From the NCBI GenBank assembly GCA_903847605.1, contig CAINED010000031.1:1-64000 (forward strand): DNA of 64,000 nt, written 5' to 3'. Positions within the stretch are counted from its first letter, which is position 1; every line of letters begins with the position of its first letter. A model generated the notes under the pieces. That model was given only the letters and a program-made list of their open reading frames with translations, was not told where the DNA came from and did not search any database. Shown here piece after piece: positions 8,768 through 17,819 of this stretch. Source of the stretch: an uncultured Hyphomicrobiales bacterium. GTDB lineage: Bacteria > Pseudomonadota > Alphaproteobacteria > Rhizobiales > Beijerinckiaceae. A program made the position numbers and the translations under genes.

Positions 8768-11065
8768 TCACCGCGCGAGGATCGTGATCTCGCGATTGGC
8801 GAATTCGAGCCGGTCGGCAAGCACGTGAATCACGAATTCATAGAAGGATGCGGCGAGCTTGGGATCGTCGGCCAGCATGCGCTCGAAATTCTTGCGATCC
8901 AGTGTGAAGATCACAGCAGGTCCATCCGCGACGACGGTAGCGGATCGCGATTGTTGACGGAAAAATCCCATCTCGCCCACGATGCTATGCGTTGCAAGCC
9001 GCCGCACGCGAAGCCGCTTGCCGCTTCCATCATCAATTTCAATGGCGAGATTGCCTTGCGCGATGAAATCGATGGAGTCGGCGGGATCTCCTTGCCGATA
9101 CAGCACCGAAGACGGCCGCAGGAATCGCCTCTCAAGATAGGAGAGGAGAAAGTCCGGCCGTATCCAGTTGCCGAGCTGGCTCGCAAGCCAGACGGGAATC
9201 TTGTCTTCCACCATTTCCTCGACCTGGGCGCGCTCCTTCAGGAGCTCTTCCTCGCACCATTCCAGCGCCGCGTTGCGGTCGTTGAAACTACGATGCGGAC
9301 TTTTCGGGCCGAAGAAGCCGTCTTTCTCGAGCGCAAAGCGCGCGCTTGGAACCAGCGAACTGCAGACGAGGACAATGCCCTTCTTGTCGAAATAATTTCG
9401 GAGTTTGACGAGGCTGAGCACTGCGGAAGAATCCGCGCCCGTTACCGCCGCAAAATCGATGAGAACGTAACGAACAACTCCGTCAGCACACTTTTCGACA
9501 TCGGCCTTCACCATTTGAAATATGCGATCCGACGTTCCGAAAAACACGTAGCCCGTGAGCCAATAAATCTGGATGGCTTCACCGCGCCCCCGCAGGAACT
9601 GCGCGGCTTCAAGCGACCGGTCGACATTGCTTGAAAACCCCGCCCGCGTCGTATGCCGCTTGATGGCGCTGACGCGCGCGTAACTGTAGGCGAAAACCAG
9701 ACAGGCGGCGACGCATCCCGCAAGAACGCCGACCACGTAGCCGAATTGCACGCAGATGATGGCAATGACCAGGATTAGAATGAGATCAGCCCACGACTTC
9801 TGCAGGAATGGGCGTTTGAACGCGTCGATAAGAAAGCCATAGCCGAGGTAAAGAACGAGACCTCCGACGACAAACTTTGGAACAAAGGACGGCAGATCGA
9901 AACTGAAGAGAGCGACCGCGCCGAAGATCAATGCCGTCACGACTCCACTAAATCGTGTTTGCCCCCCACCATCCTGCAGCAGACGGCTCGAACCCACCTG
10001 CACCGCGCCGGAGATGCCACCTGCCGCTCCAGCTGCCAGAGCGCCCGCGCCATGGGCGATAAATTCGCGATCGAGGTCCGCTGACGTGGACCGCATGACT
10101 TCGATGCTGGATGTCTTTGTGACGAGCGAGAGGAGCGCAACGGCGCTAGCCGCAAATATTTCCGGCGCAGTTTGCAGCAAGATTCCCGAACTGAGTCCGT
10201 TCTGGTTCCATACCGCGAGCGGCGACCAGTATGGCAAGGCTCCGATCGAAGGGATGTACCAGCCGGAGTTCGACGTCCAGAGGCCCTGCTGCCACAAAAC
10301 GGCGTTGGCCACGATGCACAGCAAAACGAGGAACAGCGACGTTACGAAAGGCGACTTGATCCACTTGCGCAATTGCAGCAACACGACGAGCAGGACGAGC
10401 GCGCCGGCAAGCATGAGAATGTCAGGCGTTCGCCATGAAGACTGCAACCCGGCCAGATCGAGGGCGCGCCCCGACGTCATGCGAATGGCGCCGGCAATCA
10501 AAAGCCACCCTGTCGCTGCGAGAAAGCCGCCGACGACGCAATAGGGCACGAAACGGAACATATAACCCCAGCGGATCGCGCCAAGGCCCAGCAGCAACAA
10601 ACCTGAAATGATCGACGCCACCCAGAAGATCAGCAGAACGCTATGGGTGACCGCAGAACCGCTGCCGCCGGCTGCCGCGACTTGCGCGCCCACGGCTGCG
10701 CCAAGCAGGACGAAGACAGCGCCTGTCGGCGTATCCAGCCCTGCCGCAATCGGGGGCAACGAGGTCATCAGCGCGATGACGATGCCCGACAGGCAACTCC
10801 CGATCAGCAGGACCCACAGGACCGTCGCGACGTTACCCGCACCCGGCGGCGCCATCAGCGCAGAAAAGCCGATGATATTGCCAATGAGAACGATGGAAAC
10901 GGTGATGCCGGCGACAATGTCGCCTACAAGACCCCGCCAGTCGCGCGGAAAAAACGCGCCTATGCCCGCAAGTACAGGCGCAGTCGTGGCATTGGAATCG
11001 GGCGAACCGGTCGTTGTGGCGATCCCGGTTGGGCCGCCTTTTCCCATAGGGCCATCCTGCCGCAC
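8768..11065 (-). CDS. SulP/SLC26-family anion transporter with STAS and cyclic-nucleotide-binding domains
   Basis: About 765 residues in three parts. First is a hydrophobic transporter core of roughly a dozen membrane segments (about residues 40-465), including TPTGAVFVLLGAAVG and GAAGGISGAVQVGSS. Next is a STAS domain (about 500-610, LIDFAAVTGADSSAV). Last is a CAP-type effector domain (about 640-755) with a phosphate-binding cassette, GEMGFFRQQSRSATVVA. SulP proteins move sulfate, bicarbonate or dicarboxylates. The extra CAP-type domain suggests gating by cAMP or cGMP (inference). The start is a GTG at 11065 with AGGGGG upstream; an ATG at 11047 is possible. The protein is in the inner membrane and its substrate is unknown. 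Confidence 0.88.
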   Translation of the reverse strand: MRQDGPMGKGGPTGIATTTGSPDSNATTAPVLAGIGAFFPRDWRGLVGDIVAGITVSIVLIGNIIGFSALMAPPGAGNVATVLWVLLIGSCLSGIVIALMTSLPPIAAGLDTPTGAVFVLLGAAVGAQVAAAGGSGSAVTHSVLLIFWVASIISGLLLLGLGAIRWGYMFRFVPYCVVGGFLAATGWLLIAGAIRMTSGRALDLAGLQSSWRTPDILMLAGALVLLVVLLQLRKWIKSPFVTSLFLVLLCIVANAVLWQQGLWTSNSGWYIPSIGALPYWSPLAVWNQNGLSSGILLQTAPEIFAASAVALLSLVTKTSSIEVMRSTSADLDREFIAHGAGALAAGAAGGISGAVQVGSSRLLQDGGGQTRFSGVVTALIFGAVALFSFDLPSFVPKFVVGGLVLYLGYGFLIDAFKRPFLQKSWADLILILVIAIICVQFGYVVGVLAGCVAACLVFAYSYARVSAIKRHTTRAGFSSNVDRSLEAAQFLRGRGEAIQIYWLTGYVFFGTSDRIFQMVKADVEKCADGVVRYVLIDFAAVTGADSSAVLSLVKLRNYFDKKGIVLVCSSLVPSARFALEKDGFFGPKSPHRSFNDRNAALEWCEEELLKERAQVEEMVEDKIPVWLASQLGNWIRPDFLLSYLERRFLRPSSVLYRQGDPADSIDFIAQGNLAIEIDDGSGKRLRVRRLATHSIVGEMGFFRQQSRSATVVADGPAVIFTLDRKNFERMLADDPKLAASFYEFVIHVLADRLEFANREITILAR

Positions 11066-11164
11066 GGCGCCCCCTGCTCGTTATGCCCCGCCCCTTCGGC
11101 TCGCGCCGACACTTTCATTGTGCGCTGCTCGGGCGGGGCTGGCAACAGGGTTTGGGCGGGAATG

Positions 11165-11584
11165 TTAACGCAGGGGCTTGTAGGCCGTGCCCTTGATTTC
11201 GATCAGCAGATGCGGATGCGGTAATTGGTCGACAGCAACGGTCGTCCGCGCCGGGCCGTCGTAGTCGAAATATTCGCCGTAGGTTTCGTTGTAGCCCTTG
11301 AAGTCGTTGATGTTGACGAGAAACACGGTCACGTCGACGAGATCGGCGAGGTCAGCACCCTGCGACCTGAGAATATCCTTGATATTTTCGATGACGGCGC
11401 GCGTCTGCACGCGAATATCGAGTTCCGTATTTCCCATTTCGTCGGCTTTGGCGCCGGCGAAAGTGCCGTCAGGCTTGCGCGAGGAAATTCCGCTGACGAA
11501 CAGGAAATCGCCAGCGCGCTTCACATGTGGATATTTTCCGCGCGGCTTCGCCTTGTCTGTGAGGACCGTGGCCTTGTCGTTCAT
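11165..11584 (-). CDS. RidA/YjgF family protein, 2-aminomuconate deaminase-like
   Basis: 139 residues. The family fold is clear: [20 protein letters not shown] at the N-terminal side, then [11 protein letters not shown] and [16 protein letters not shown]. The last block, with the long N-terminal part, is typical of the 2-aminomuconate deaminases of nitrobenzoate and 2-aminophenol meta pathways (AmnD/NbaF type) rather than of housekeeping RidA, which removes reactive enamines. It is the last gene of a three-gene operon, 3 bp after the VOC gene. No 2-aminomuconate semialdehyde dehydrogenase is present, so the substrate assignment remains an inference. Confidence 0.8.
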   Translation of the reverse strand: MNDKATVLTDKAKPRGKYPHVKRAGDFLFVSGISSRKPDGTFAGAKADEMGNTELDIRVQTRAVIENIKDILRSQGADLADLVDVTVFLVNINDFKGYNETYGEYFDYDGPARTTVAVDQLPHPHLLIEIKGTAYKPLR

Positions 11585-11587
11585 GCT

Positions 11588-12043
11588 TCACTCCGTGCGG
11601 TAATTCGCCCAGAGGCCTGGCGTCGCGACCTCCAGAACGTTGCCGTCGATATCCTCGAAATAAAGACTGCGCCCGCCTTGCGGCCAGTTTACCTCGCCGG
11701 TCAAGGGAATGCCGAGATCGCCGAGCCATGAGCGCCAGGACTCGTAATTCTTTTCGTCGATACGGAAGGCGAAATGAGAGGGGCCCGTCGTCGCATGCCC
11801 CGGCACCACGCCGAAAGACGTGAGGGAGTCATCCTTGCTGAGCGCGCGCGGGAAGAGCAGCAGAACTTCCTTGGGCGCAATTGGAAAGGCATGCAGCCTT
11901 TCCTGCTTCAGCATCGGCGCGATCCCGAGGAGCCGCTCGTAGAAAGCGCTCGCGAGTGCGAGATCGTCGACATAAACGGCAGTTTCCAGAATGCCGCCGA
12001 TGGGAGGAGCAGCGCCAGTATTCGGTGTCTGCTCCGTGTTCAT
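11588..12043 (-). CDS. VOC (glyoxalase/extradiol dioxygenase superfamily) protein
   Basis: 151 residues, two beta-alpha-beta-beta-beta modules. The first begins ILETAVYVDDLALASAFYERLLG (about residue 18). The second contains SHFAFRIDE (about 95) and ends in GRSLYFEDIDGNVLEVATPGLW. This is the standard VOC pattern, with a Glu near the end as a likely metal ligand. Members include glyoxalase I, fosfomycin-type resistance proteins and small ring-cleavage enzymes; nothing here decides among them. It sits between the LigI-like hydrolase and the RidA-like gene, so a step in the same catabolic branch is plausible. Confidence 0.8.
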   Translation of the reverse strand: MNTEQTPNTGAAPPIGGILETAVYVDDLALASAFYERLLGIAPMLKQERLHAFPIAPKEVLLLFPRALSKDDSLTSFGVVPGHATTGPSHFAFRIDEKNYESWRSWLGDLGIPLTGEVNWPQGGRSLYFEDIDGNVLEVATPGLWANYRTE

Positions 12044-12048
12044 CGCCC

Positions 12049-12933
12049 TTACTTCTCGTCGAAATAGAGCCTGCCGGGATTGGTCACCAGCAACTTCAGT
12101 TGCAGTTCGGGCTCAGGCGCGAACAGCGGAATGAGATCGACGAGATCGCCGTCATTGGGCATGACCTTGACGTTCGGATGCGGCCAGTCGGTGCCCCAGA
12201 TCACGCGGTCCGGACCAGTCTCGCAGATCTTGCGCGCGAAGGGCACGGAATCCGTGAAGGGATAGCCCTTGGTGGAAACGCGCTCGGAACCACACACCTT
12301 AACCCAGCACTTTTCGTCGTCCTTCATCAGGTTGATGAGGCATTCGAACGGCTTCTGCTCCATGCCATCGCCGGCCTTCACGCGGCCCATGTGGTCGACC
12401 GTGTAGATGACCGGCAGCTTGGCCAGCATCGGCGCATAATCGGGCAGGTCGATCGCGTCGAAATGCACGTCGAGCGACCAGCCGAAATTCTTGATCTTGT
12501 CGACGACGTTGTGAAACACCTTCATGTCGGGAACGCCGCCGAGATGCGCGACAAAATTGAAGCGGCAGCCGCGGATACCGCCCGCATTCAGCTTCTCGAT
12601 GTCCTTCTCGGTGAAACTGTCATCAATGTTGGCGACCGCGCGATAGGCGCCGTTACTGGCGGCGATGGCGTCGAGGCAGACCGTATTGTCGTTGCCGTGG
12701 CAGCTCGCATTCACGATCACCGCGCGGGTCAGGCCCAGTTTGGACTGCAAGTCGCGAAACTTGTCGAGGCCGGAATCCGGCGGCGTGTAGGAGCGATCGG
12801 GCGCAAAGGGATATTTGTCGCCCGGGCCGAAGATATGGCAATGCGCATCCGTCGCATTGTGCGGAAGCTTGAATTTCGGTGTCTTGGTGTTCGGATCCGG
12901 CGGCGGAATGGTGGGGACGAAAACCTGCGCCAT
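12049..12933 (-). CDS. Amidohydrolase-superfamily lactonase/hydrolase, 2-pyrone-4,6-dicarboxylate hydrolase (LigI)-like
   Basis: 294 residues, close to LigI (about 290-300). The TIM-barrel metal and catalytic motifs are visible: DAHCHIFGPG near residue 31, VIYTVDHMGR and VIWGTDWPHPN near the end. The superfamily hydrolyses lactones and amides; LigI opens 2-pyrone-4,6-dicarboxylate in protocatechuate 4,5-cleavage. The start at 12933 is chosen because GGGAG precedes it and the longer frame has low-complexity N-terminal sequence. It is the first gene of the operon with the VOC and RidA-like genes (5-bp and 3-bp gaps). Other carboxylactonases of the same family are possible. Confidence 0.8.
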   Translation of the reverse strand: MAQVFVPTIPPPDPNTKTPKFKLPHNATDAHCHIFGPGDKYPFAPDRSYTPPDSGLDKFRDLQSKLGLTRAVIVNASCHGNDNTVCLDAIAASNGAYRAVANIDDSFTEKDIEKLNAGGIRGCRFNFVAHLGGVPDMKVFHNVVDKIKNFGWSLDVHFDAIDLPDYAPMLAKLPVIYTVDHMGRVKAGDGMEQKPFECLINLMKDDEKCWVKVCGSERVSTKGYPFTDSVPFARKICETGPDRVIWGTDWPHPNVKVMPNDGDLVDLIPLFAPEPELQLKLLVTNPGRLYFDEK

Positions 12934-13108
12934 TACTTCTAGCTCCCTGAACCAGCGGCACTCAGCCTGCTCTGCCGGGCTGTCTATACGAGACGCTGGC
13001 AACCGGGCAAGCCTTGCAGCCGGCCCGGCGTTACCGGCGCGTAAATTCGGCTCCGGAAAGGCCACGCGAAAGCGCCTTCGCGCTTTGCAGGGCCAGCCCT
13101 GACGCCGC

Positions 13109-13816
13109 TCAGACCGCGCCGATGCGCGGCATGCCTACCGTGATATGGTCCTCAACTGCACCGACCTGCGGCATTTCCTCGACGAGGATACGGATCGCCC
13201 GGCGCTGGTCTTCGGTCTCCGTGCTGCCCCACAGTTCCACGGCGCGCTCGGTAACGATTACGTTGATCGTTCCGCCGTTCACCCAGGGCTGCTCACGAAT
13301 CTTGTCCATAACCGCTTGCCGGACCGCCGACTTGTCCTGATCGAGGTTATCCTTGTGCAGGCCGCGCTCGGTGAGGCGCAGCAGCGCGCGCACGATATCC
13401 CCCCGCGAAACAATCCCGACAAGGACACTATCCCGCGTGACGGGAACGCGCTTGATGCGATAATTATCGAAGGCGTTGGCGACGACGTCGAGCGGCGCAT
13501 TCTCCGGCACCGCGACGACCTTGCGGGTCATGATATCGCCAGCCGTGCGCCCATGCGCCTTGCTGAACTCGCGAGCCAGCGCTTCGGAGTCGGAAAACAG
13601 CGTCAGCCACCAGCTCGACTTCTTTTCCGTATGCGTCTCGACCCGATGAAGGAGGTCGGCTTCCGTCACAATGCCGAGAATGTTGTGGTTGTCATCGACG
13701 ACGGGCACACCGCTGATATGGCGTTCAGTCATCATCCGGGCGATCTCGTGAACGGATGTTTGGGGAGCAACGGTCGCCACGTTGCGGGTCATGATATCCC
13801 GGGCCTGCAATGTCAT
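13109..13816 (-). CDS. CBS-pair and BON domain protein
   Basis: 235 residues. Two CBS domains (starting ARDIMTRNVATVAPQ and AGDIMTRKVVAVPENAP) form a Bateman module that senses adenine nucleotides. A C-terminal BON domain (about 165-230, VNGGTINVIVTERAVELWGS) is of a type associated with membrane or lipid attachment. The start at 13816 follows GGAGG; an upstream ATG at 13828 lacks a site. Proteins of this layout are common in alphaproteobacteria and are thought to link energy status to stress responses, though the targets are unknown. The gene stands alone between oppositely paced catabolic operons. Confidence 0.85.
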   Translation of the reverse strand: MTLQARDIMTRNVATVAPQTSVHEIARMMTERHISGVPVVDDNHNILGIVTEADLLHRVETHTEKKSSWWLTLFSDSEALAREFSKAHGRTAGDIMTRKVVAVPENAPLDVVANAFDNYRIKRVPVTRDSVLVGIVSRGDIVRALLRLTERGLHKDNLDQDKSAVRQAVMDKIREQPWVNGGTINVIVTERAVELWGSTETEDQRRAIRILVEEMPQVGAVEDHITVGMPRIGAV

Positions 13817-13921
13817 GGATGCCTCCATTCGATCGCTTCAGGATAAGCGCGCCCGGCGATTGCGCCTTGATGCAGCGCAATCGGCTAAACAACCTCAAAT
13901 CAGAGACTTAAATCCGGACGA

Positions 13922-14932
13922 TCACTGCGCGCCGTAAATCTGCTTCCCCAGCGCGAAGAACTCGTTCTCGCGGTCGGGATCGGTCGTCCCCAGCAATTTG
14001 GCACCGAGCGCGGACCTGATCTCCGCCGGCGCCTTTTCGAGGACGCCGCGCACCGTAACCCCGCGGCCGCTGCGCGCATAGAGAAGCTGCGCCTCTTCAT
14101 CGAGGAAGAAGTTCAGCAGGAGGCGCGCCGCGTTGGGATGAGGCGCGCGCTTGAGCATCGCCAGCATGAACACCTGATAGGGCGAGCCCTCTTGCGGCCA
14201 AACGAATTTCACCGGCAATTGCTTCAGCAAGAGATAGTCCGGATATTTCTGCGGGAAATAGACGGCGTATTCTCCGCGCGCGACGCGCATGCCGCCTTCC
14301 AGCAGATTGCGGGTGAAGGTCAGATTTTGCTTCGCAAGCGCTTCCTGAAACGGGCGTCCAAGCTTTTCGTAAGTCGTCGCAAAGGTTGCATAACCCTCCC
14401 CGGCGGCGCGCGGATCGTCCGCGAGAATCTTGCCGTGAAAAAATGGATCGAGCAGGTCGCGATAGGCTTTAGGCTCGCGTTCGGCGGGAACGAGCCGCGT
14501 ATTGATCAGAAAGCCGAACAAATTGACGAAGATCGGAATGCGCGTTCCATTGTTTTCGAAATCCGGCAGCAAATGCCGTTCGTTCGGCAAGCCGCCATGC
14601 GGATCGAAATGTCCGGCGCGATCCATGACGATGGCGCCCGTCGAGCCGTTGAGACACAAATCGGCAAGAAACCGCCCCGAAGTCTGCTCGATTCGCACAC
14701 GCTCGCGCAGTTCGGAGGCCCGCATATCGAGAAAATTTACGCGCACGCCATAGCGAGCCGTAAAGGCGGCAGCGACATCGCGATGCAGGCCAACGCCCGT
14801 ATTGTAAATCGTGACACTTCCTTCCTGCTTCGCCGCGCGTTCGATTGCAGACCAATCGTTGGACTGTGCGAAACTCGGCATGGCGGCGAGGGCGGCAGCG
14901 CCCGATACGAATTGGCGTCGCGTCACGAACAT
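13922..14932 (-). CDS. Periplasmic ABC-type binding protein, iron(III)/family-1 fold, Tat-exported
   Basis: 336 residues. The N-terminus TRRQFVSGAAALAAMPSFAQ is a twin-arginine signal peptide. The mature part (EGSVTIYNTGVGLHRDVAAAF, then YGVRVNFLDM) is typical of family-1 solute-binding proteins related to Fe(III) and 2-aminoethylphosphonate binders. A GAGGAG site precedes the start. It is the last gene of an operon (SDR, GST, enolase-superfamily enzyme, then this gene; 14-bp gap). No permease or ATPase is adjacent, so it is an orphan binding protein in this window; its ligand may be the organic acid the operon degrades (inference). Confidence 0.82.
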   Translation of the reverse strand: MFVTRRQFVSGAAALAAMPSFAQSNDWSAIERAAKQEGSVTIYNTGVGLHRDVAAAFTARYGVRVNFLDMRASELRERVRIEQTSGRFLADLCLNGSTGAIVMDRAGHFDPHGGLPNERHLLPDFENNGTRIPIFVNLFGFLINTRLVPAEREPKAYRDLLDPFFHGKILADDPRAAGEGYATFATTYEKLGRPFQEALAKQNLTFTRNLLEGGMRVARGEYAVYFPQKYPDYLLLKQLPVKFVWPQEGSPYQVFMLAMLKRAPHPNAARLLLNFFLDEEAQLLYARSGRGVTVRGVLEKAPAEIRSALGAKLLGTTDPDRENEFFALGKQIYGAQ

Positions 14933-14946
14933 TTCGAAGCTCCTCG

Positions 14947-16050
14947 TCAGGTCACGCGATATTTAGCAATCATGTCTTCGTCGAGTTCGATGCCCCAGCC
15001 GGGCTTTTGCGGCATGTGATAGAGGCCGCCTGAAATCTTTCCACGTCCCTGCACCATCTTGTGAAAGACGGGATCGCGCTCGGGATGATGCGTCTCCATA
15101 TAGGTGCCGTTCGATACCGACGCGATAAGATGCGACCCGACCACGGGCTCGCCATGATGGGCCATTTCCACGCCGAAGGCCTGCGCCATTTTCGCAACGC
15201 GCAACCAGACCGTGGGGCCGCCGCCCCAACTTGCATCGAGATTGCAGATATCTATGGCGCCCTCGCGAATGAGATCGCGACAACCTTGCACTGTCGACTC
15301 CGATTGACCGGCTGCGATCGGCATGCCCGTCAGCATGCGCATCTGCGCCATGTCGCGTTTGTCGTCGTCCCAATGACAGGGCTCTTCGAACCAGCGCAGA
15401 GGCAGATCGCGCACAAGCCGCGCATAATCGAGCGCTGTGCGCAGCGGCCAGCCGCGATTGGCGTCGACACACAAGACAAATCCATTCCCGCCAGCGGCCA
15501 GCGCCGCGCGCGTGCGCTCGGCATCTTCTTCCGGCGAACGTCCGCCGACCTTGAATTTGCAACCGGCAAGCCCGATGCCGCGATAGAATTCCATTTCGCG
15601 GCCGTAGTCGGCAGTCCTGTAATCGGGATGATATTGCCCGCCAATGGCGATAATCGGTATGGCATCCTTGGCCCCGCCCCATAGTTTATAGAGCGGCATG
15701 TTGGCTTGCTTGCCCTTCATGTCCCAAAGCGCACTGTCGATGCAGGCGATGGCGCGCACTTCCGGCCGCCTGTCGCGGTTCGACGTGTGCGTGAGACCCC
15801 ACATTTTCTGCCAGACAGCCTCAATGTTTGAAGCGTCCTCGCCGATCAGCATGGGGATCAGTTCGCGTGTCAGAACATCATAACTCGCCGCGATGATGGC
15901 GCGCGACCCCTCGCCGTTGATCCCCTCTCCGACCGGACCGTGATCGGTGTAAACCCGCGTGACGATAGCGTTCTTCTCCGGCACGGAATAAATGCTGCCG
16001 CCGAAGTCGCGCGGCAGTTTGATGCAGATATGCGTCGCCTCGATCCTCAT
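14947..16050 (-). CDS. Mandelate racemase/muconate lactonizing enzyme family (enolase superfamily)
   Basis: 367 residues. The KxK base motif (K165, K167 in GCKFKVGG), metal ligands D196 (VDANRGW), E222 (WFEEPCHW) and E251 (GQSES), then D272 (LDASWGGG) and the His pair near H299 (MAHHGEPV), together match the mandelate racemase subgroup. These enzymes form a Mg-stabilised enolate and usually dehydrate or racemise acid sugars. The start at 16050 gives MRIEATHICIKLP, the usual family N-terminus; its ribosome binding site is weak. The gene lies between the GST and binding-protein genes in a leftward operon. The substrate cannot be told from sequence alone. Confidence 0.9.
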   Translation of the reverse strand: MRIEATHICIKLPRDFGGSIYSVPEKNAIVTRVYTDHGPVGEGINGEGSRAIIAASYDVLTRELIPMLIGEDASNIEAVWQKMWGLTHTSNRDRRPEVRAIACIDSALWDMKGKQANMPLYKLWGGAKDAIPIIAIGGQYHPDYRTADYGREMEFYRGIGLAGCKFKVGGRSPEEDAERTRAALAAGGNGFVLCVDANRGWPLRTALDYARLVRDLPLRWFEEPCHWDDDKRDMAQMRMLTGMPIAAGQSESTVQGCRDLIREGAIDICNLDASWGGGPTVWLRVAKMAQAFGVEMAHHGEPVVGSHLIASVSNGTYMETHHPERDPVFHKMVQGRGKISGGLYHMPQKPGWGIELDEDMIAKYRVT

Positions 16051-16078
16051 AATCTTGTGCACCGCTTGCTCCCGCAGG

Positions 16079-16891
16079 TTATGCAAATGCAGCCAGATAC
16101 TCCTGCCGGCGTTCGCCAATACGCTGACGCAGCGCGCCGCCGAACTTCCTCATGGCTGCATTTTCCTCTGGCGTGAGCCGGCTCTCGATAGCTTTCTCAT
16201 AGCTAGGACGCATCTTCGCCCGCGCCCACCAGCGCAAGACGTGCGGGCACTCTGCCGTCCAGACATCCAGAAGATCGAGCTTCTCGATCCGCGCCACGAA
16301 CGGCGTCAGGTTAATGTCGGCCAGAGAGAACGCGTTCGCAACAAGCCAGTCACGTCCGTCCGCGAGATCCTTTTCCATGGCGGCGAACATTTTTTCGAAA
16401 TGCGCGATACCGTAGAGGACGTAGGGTGATTCCACTCCCTCCTCATATGTCGAAACAAAGCGCGCCCGTTTCTCGGGATTTCCGACGTTGCGAAAACGGC
16501 CTTCGCGCTGTTCTTCAGTCATGTCGCGCATCTTCTGGCGGAACATGGCGGAGAAGCTGATTTCGCGCGTCGCCTCGAATATGCCCTCGTCGATGAACTT
16601 GCTCCAGATGCGCATACGGGCGCGATCTGCCGCCTTCTCCGGCCGCAGACGCGGCTGCGGAAAGGCCTCGTCGAGATATTCGCAGATGAGCGTCGATTCA
16701 TTGATCGCTGCGCCCTCATGCATAAGCGAAGGCACCACGCCTTTCGGATTGATCGCGAGATATGCAGAGCTGTATTGCTCGTTCCGGAAAAGGTCGATGA
16801 TGACCTCCTCCCATTCCAGCCCCTTTTCGTGGAGGGTGATGAACACCTTTTGCGTGCAGATCGAATTTCGAGCCGTATAAAGTTTCAGCAT
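16079..16891 (-). CDS. Glutathione S-transferase, LigF/beta-etherase-like
   Basis: 270 residues. The N-terminal thioredoxin-like domain (MLKLYTARNSICTQKVFITL, INPKGVVPSL, NESTLICEYLDEAFP) carries the Ser/Glu glutathione-binding pattern. The helical C-terminal domain contains MRIWSKFIDEG and FSLADINLTPFVARIEKL. The long domain and the ESTxICEYL...RMRxWxKxxDE pattern resemble bacterial LigF-type glutathione-dependent beta-etherases that split lignin aryl ethers, but generic dehalogenase-like or isomerase GSTs are also possible. The start at 16891 follows GAGGTG; an ATG directly before it (16894) would be too close to the site. The gene is 7 bp after the SDR gene in the same operon. Confidence 0.85.
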   Translation of the reverse strand: MLKLYTARNSICTQKVFITLHEKGLEWEEVIIDLFRNEQYSSAYLAINPKGVVPSLMHEGAAINESTLICEYLDEAFPQPRLRPEKAADRARMRIWSKFIDEGIFEATREISFSAMFRQKMRDMTEEQREGRFRNVGNPEKRARFVSTYEEGVESPYVLYGIAHFEKMFAAMEKDLADGRDWLVANAFSLADINLTPFVARIEKLDLLDVWTAECPHVLRWWARAKMRPSYEKAIESRLTPEENAAMRKFGGALRQRIGERRQEYLAAFA

Positions 16892-16898
16892 CATCACC

Positions 16899-17729
16899 TC
16901 ACTTCGGTTGTGCAGCCTGTACGCCATAGCCCGGCCAGGCGCAGGGCGCCGACGCCTTCAGCGCCGCTTCCTTTCCGGGAATCGTGGAATCCCACAGCCG
17001 CGCGACGATGCGGCGGTTGTTGAATCCATCTGCATCGTCCGAAGCGAGCCACACGACCGGCGGCCCCATGACCGGTGGCTGGATGATCTTGTCGCGCGGC
17101 AAATCCGTATTGGCAGGCAAAAGGCCCGTATTGGCAGGGCCGCCGGGAACAAGGATGTTGAGTGTCACCGGCGTATTGGCGAGTTGCGCGGCAAGGCTTG
17201 CGGAGACGGCCTCGAAACCCGCTTTCGCCTGCCCATAGGCCCAAACCTTCGGCGCGATCATAGTGTCAAAAGATGTGGTGACATTCACGACGCGGCCACG
17301 GCCCTTTGTGATAAAATGTTTGACCGCCTTCTGCGTGAGAATGACAGGCGCGCGCATGTTGACGTTGATGATCTTCTCCCAGCCGTAAATATCCGTCTCC
17401 CAAAACGGCTTTGCCTGCGCGGTGGAATATTCCGGATCGATCATCTGCTGGCCGACACCGGCATTGTTGACGAGCATCGTAAGATCGCCGCAGGCGGCAA
17501 TCACTTCGCCCACCAGCTTTTCACAATCGCCACGCTCGCCAAGATTGGCGATGAACGGAATGATGTTCGCTTGCGCGGATCCGGCACGTTGCATGAGCCC
17601 GTTGACACCCTGCAAGCTGACATCGACAGCCGCGACCTTCGCGCCAGCGCTTGCCAGCGCCAGCGCCATGGCGCCGCCCAATCCGCCGCCAGCGCCCGTC
17701 ACAATTGCAACTTTGCCTTCGAGCCCCAT
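16899..17729 (-). CDS. Short-chain dehydrogenase/reductase
   Basis: 276 residues of classical SDR type: TGAGGGLGG nucleotide-binding motif near residue 12, VNNAG, and catalytic YGQAK (Tyr and Lys present). The Asp at the end of the second strand (AAVDVS) suggests NAD rather than NADP. The start at 17729 has AAGGAGGGG upstream. It heads a four-gene leftward operon with the LigF-like GST, the enolase-superfamily enzyme and a binding protein. In beta-etherase systems an SDR oxidises the benzylic alcohol before ether cleavage, so the SDR-GST pairing is suggestive but unproven. It is divergent from the atypical SDR at 17820. Confidence 0.88.
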   Translation of the reverse strand: MGLEGKVAIVTGAGGGLGGAMALALASAGAKVAAVDVSLQGVNGLMQRAGSAQANIIPFIANLGERGDCEKLVGEVIAACGDLTMLVNNAGVGQQMIDPEYSTAQAKPFWETDIYGWEKIINVNMRAPVILTQKAVKHFITKGRGRVVNVTTSFDTMIAPKVWAYGQAKAGFEAVSASLAAQLANTPVTLNILVPGGPANTGLLPANTDLPRDKIIQPPVMGPPVVWLASDDADGFNNRRIVARLWDSTIPGKEAALKASAPCAWPGYGVQAAQPK

Positions 17730-17819
17730 CGTCCCCTCCTTCGTCTCTTTTCTGGCGCACACCATAAGGGTAAGGTCGCGCCGGATGCAAACCACATAAA
17801 TGATTTGAGGAAAGCCGAA

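Noticed and set aside
16908-17819. Long in-frame extension ahead of the SDR at 17820
   Set aside because: The extension is antisense to the other SDR gene and low complexity; the ATG at 17820 has a good ribosome binding site and the family N-terminus.
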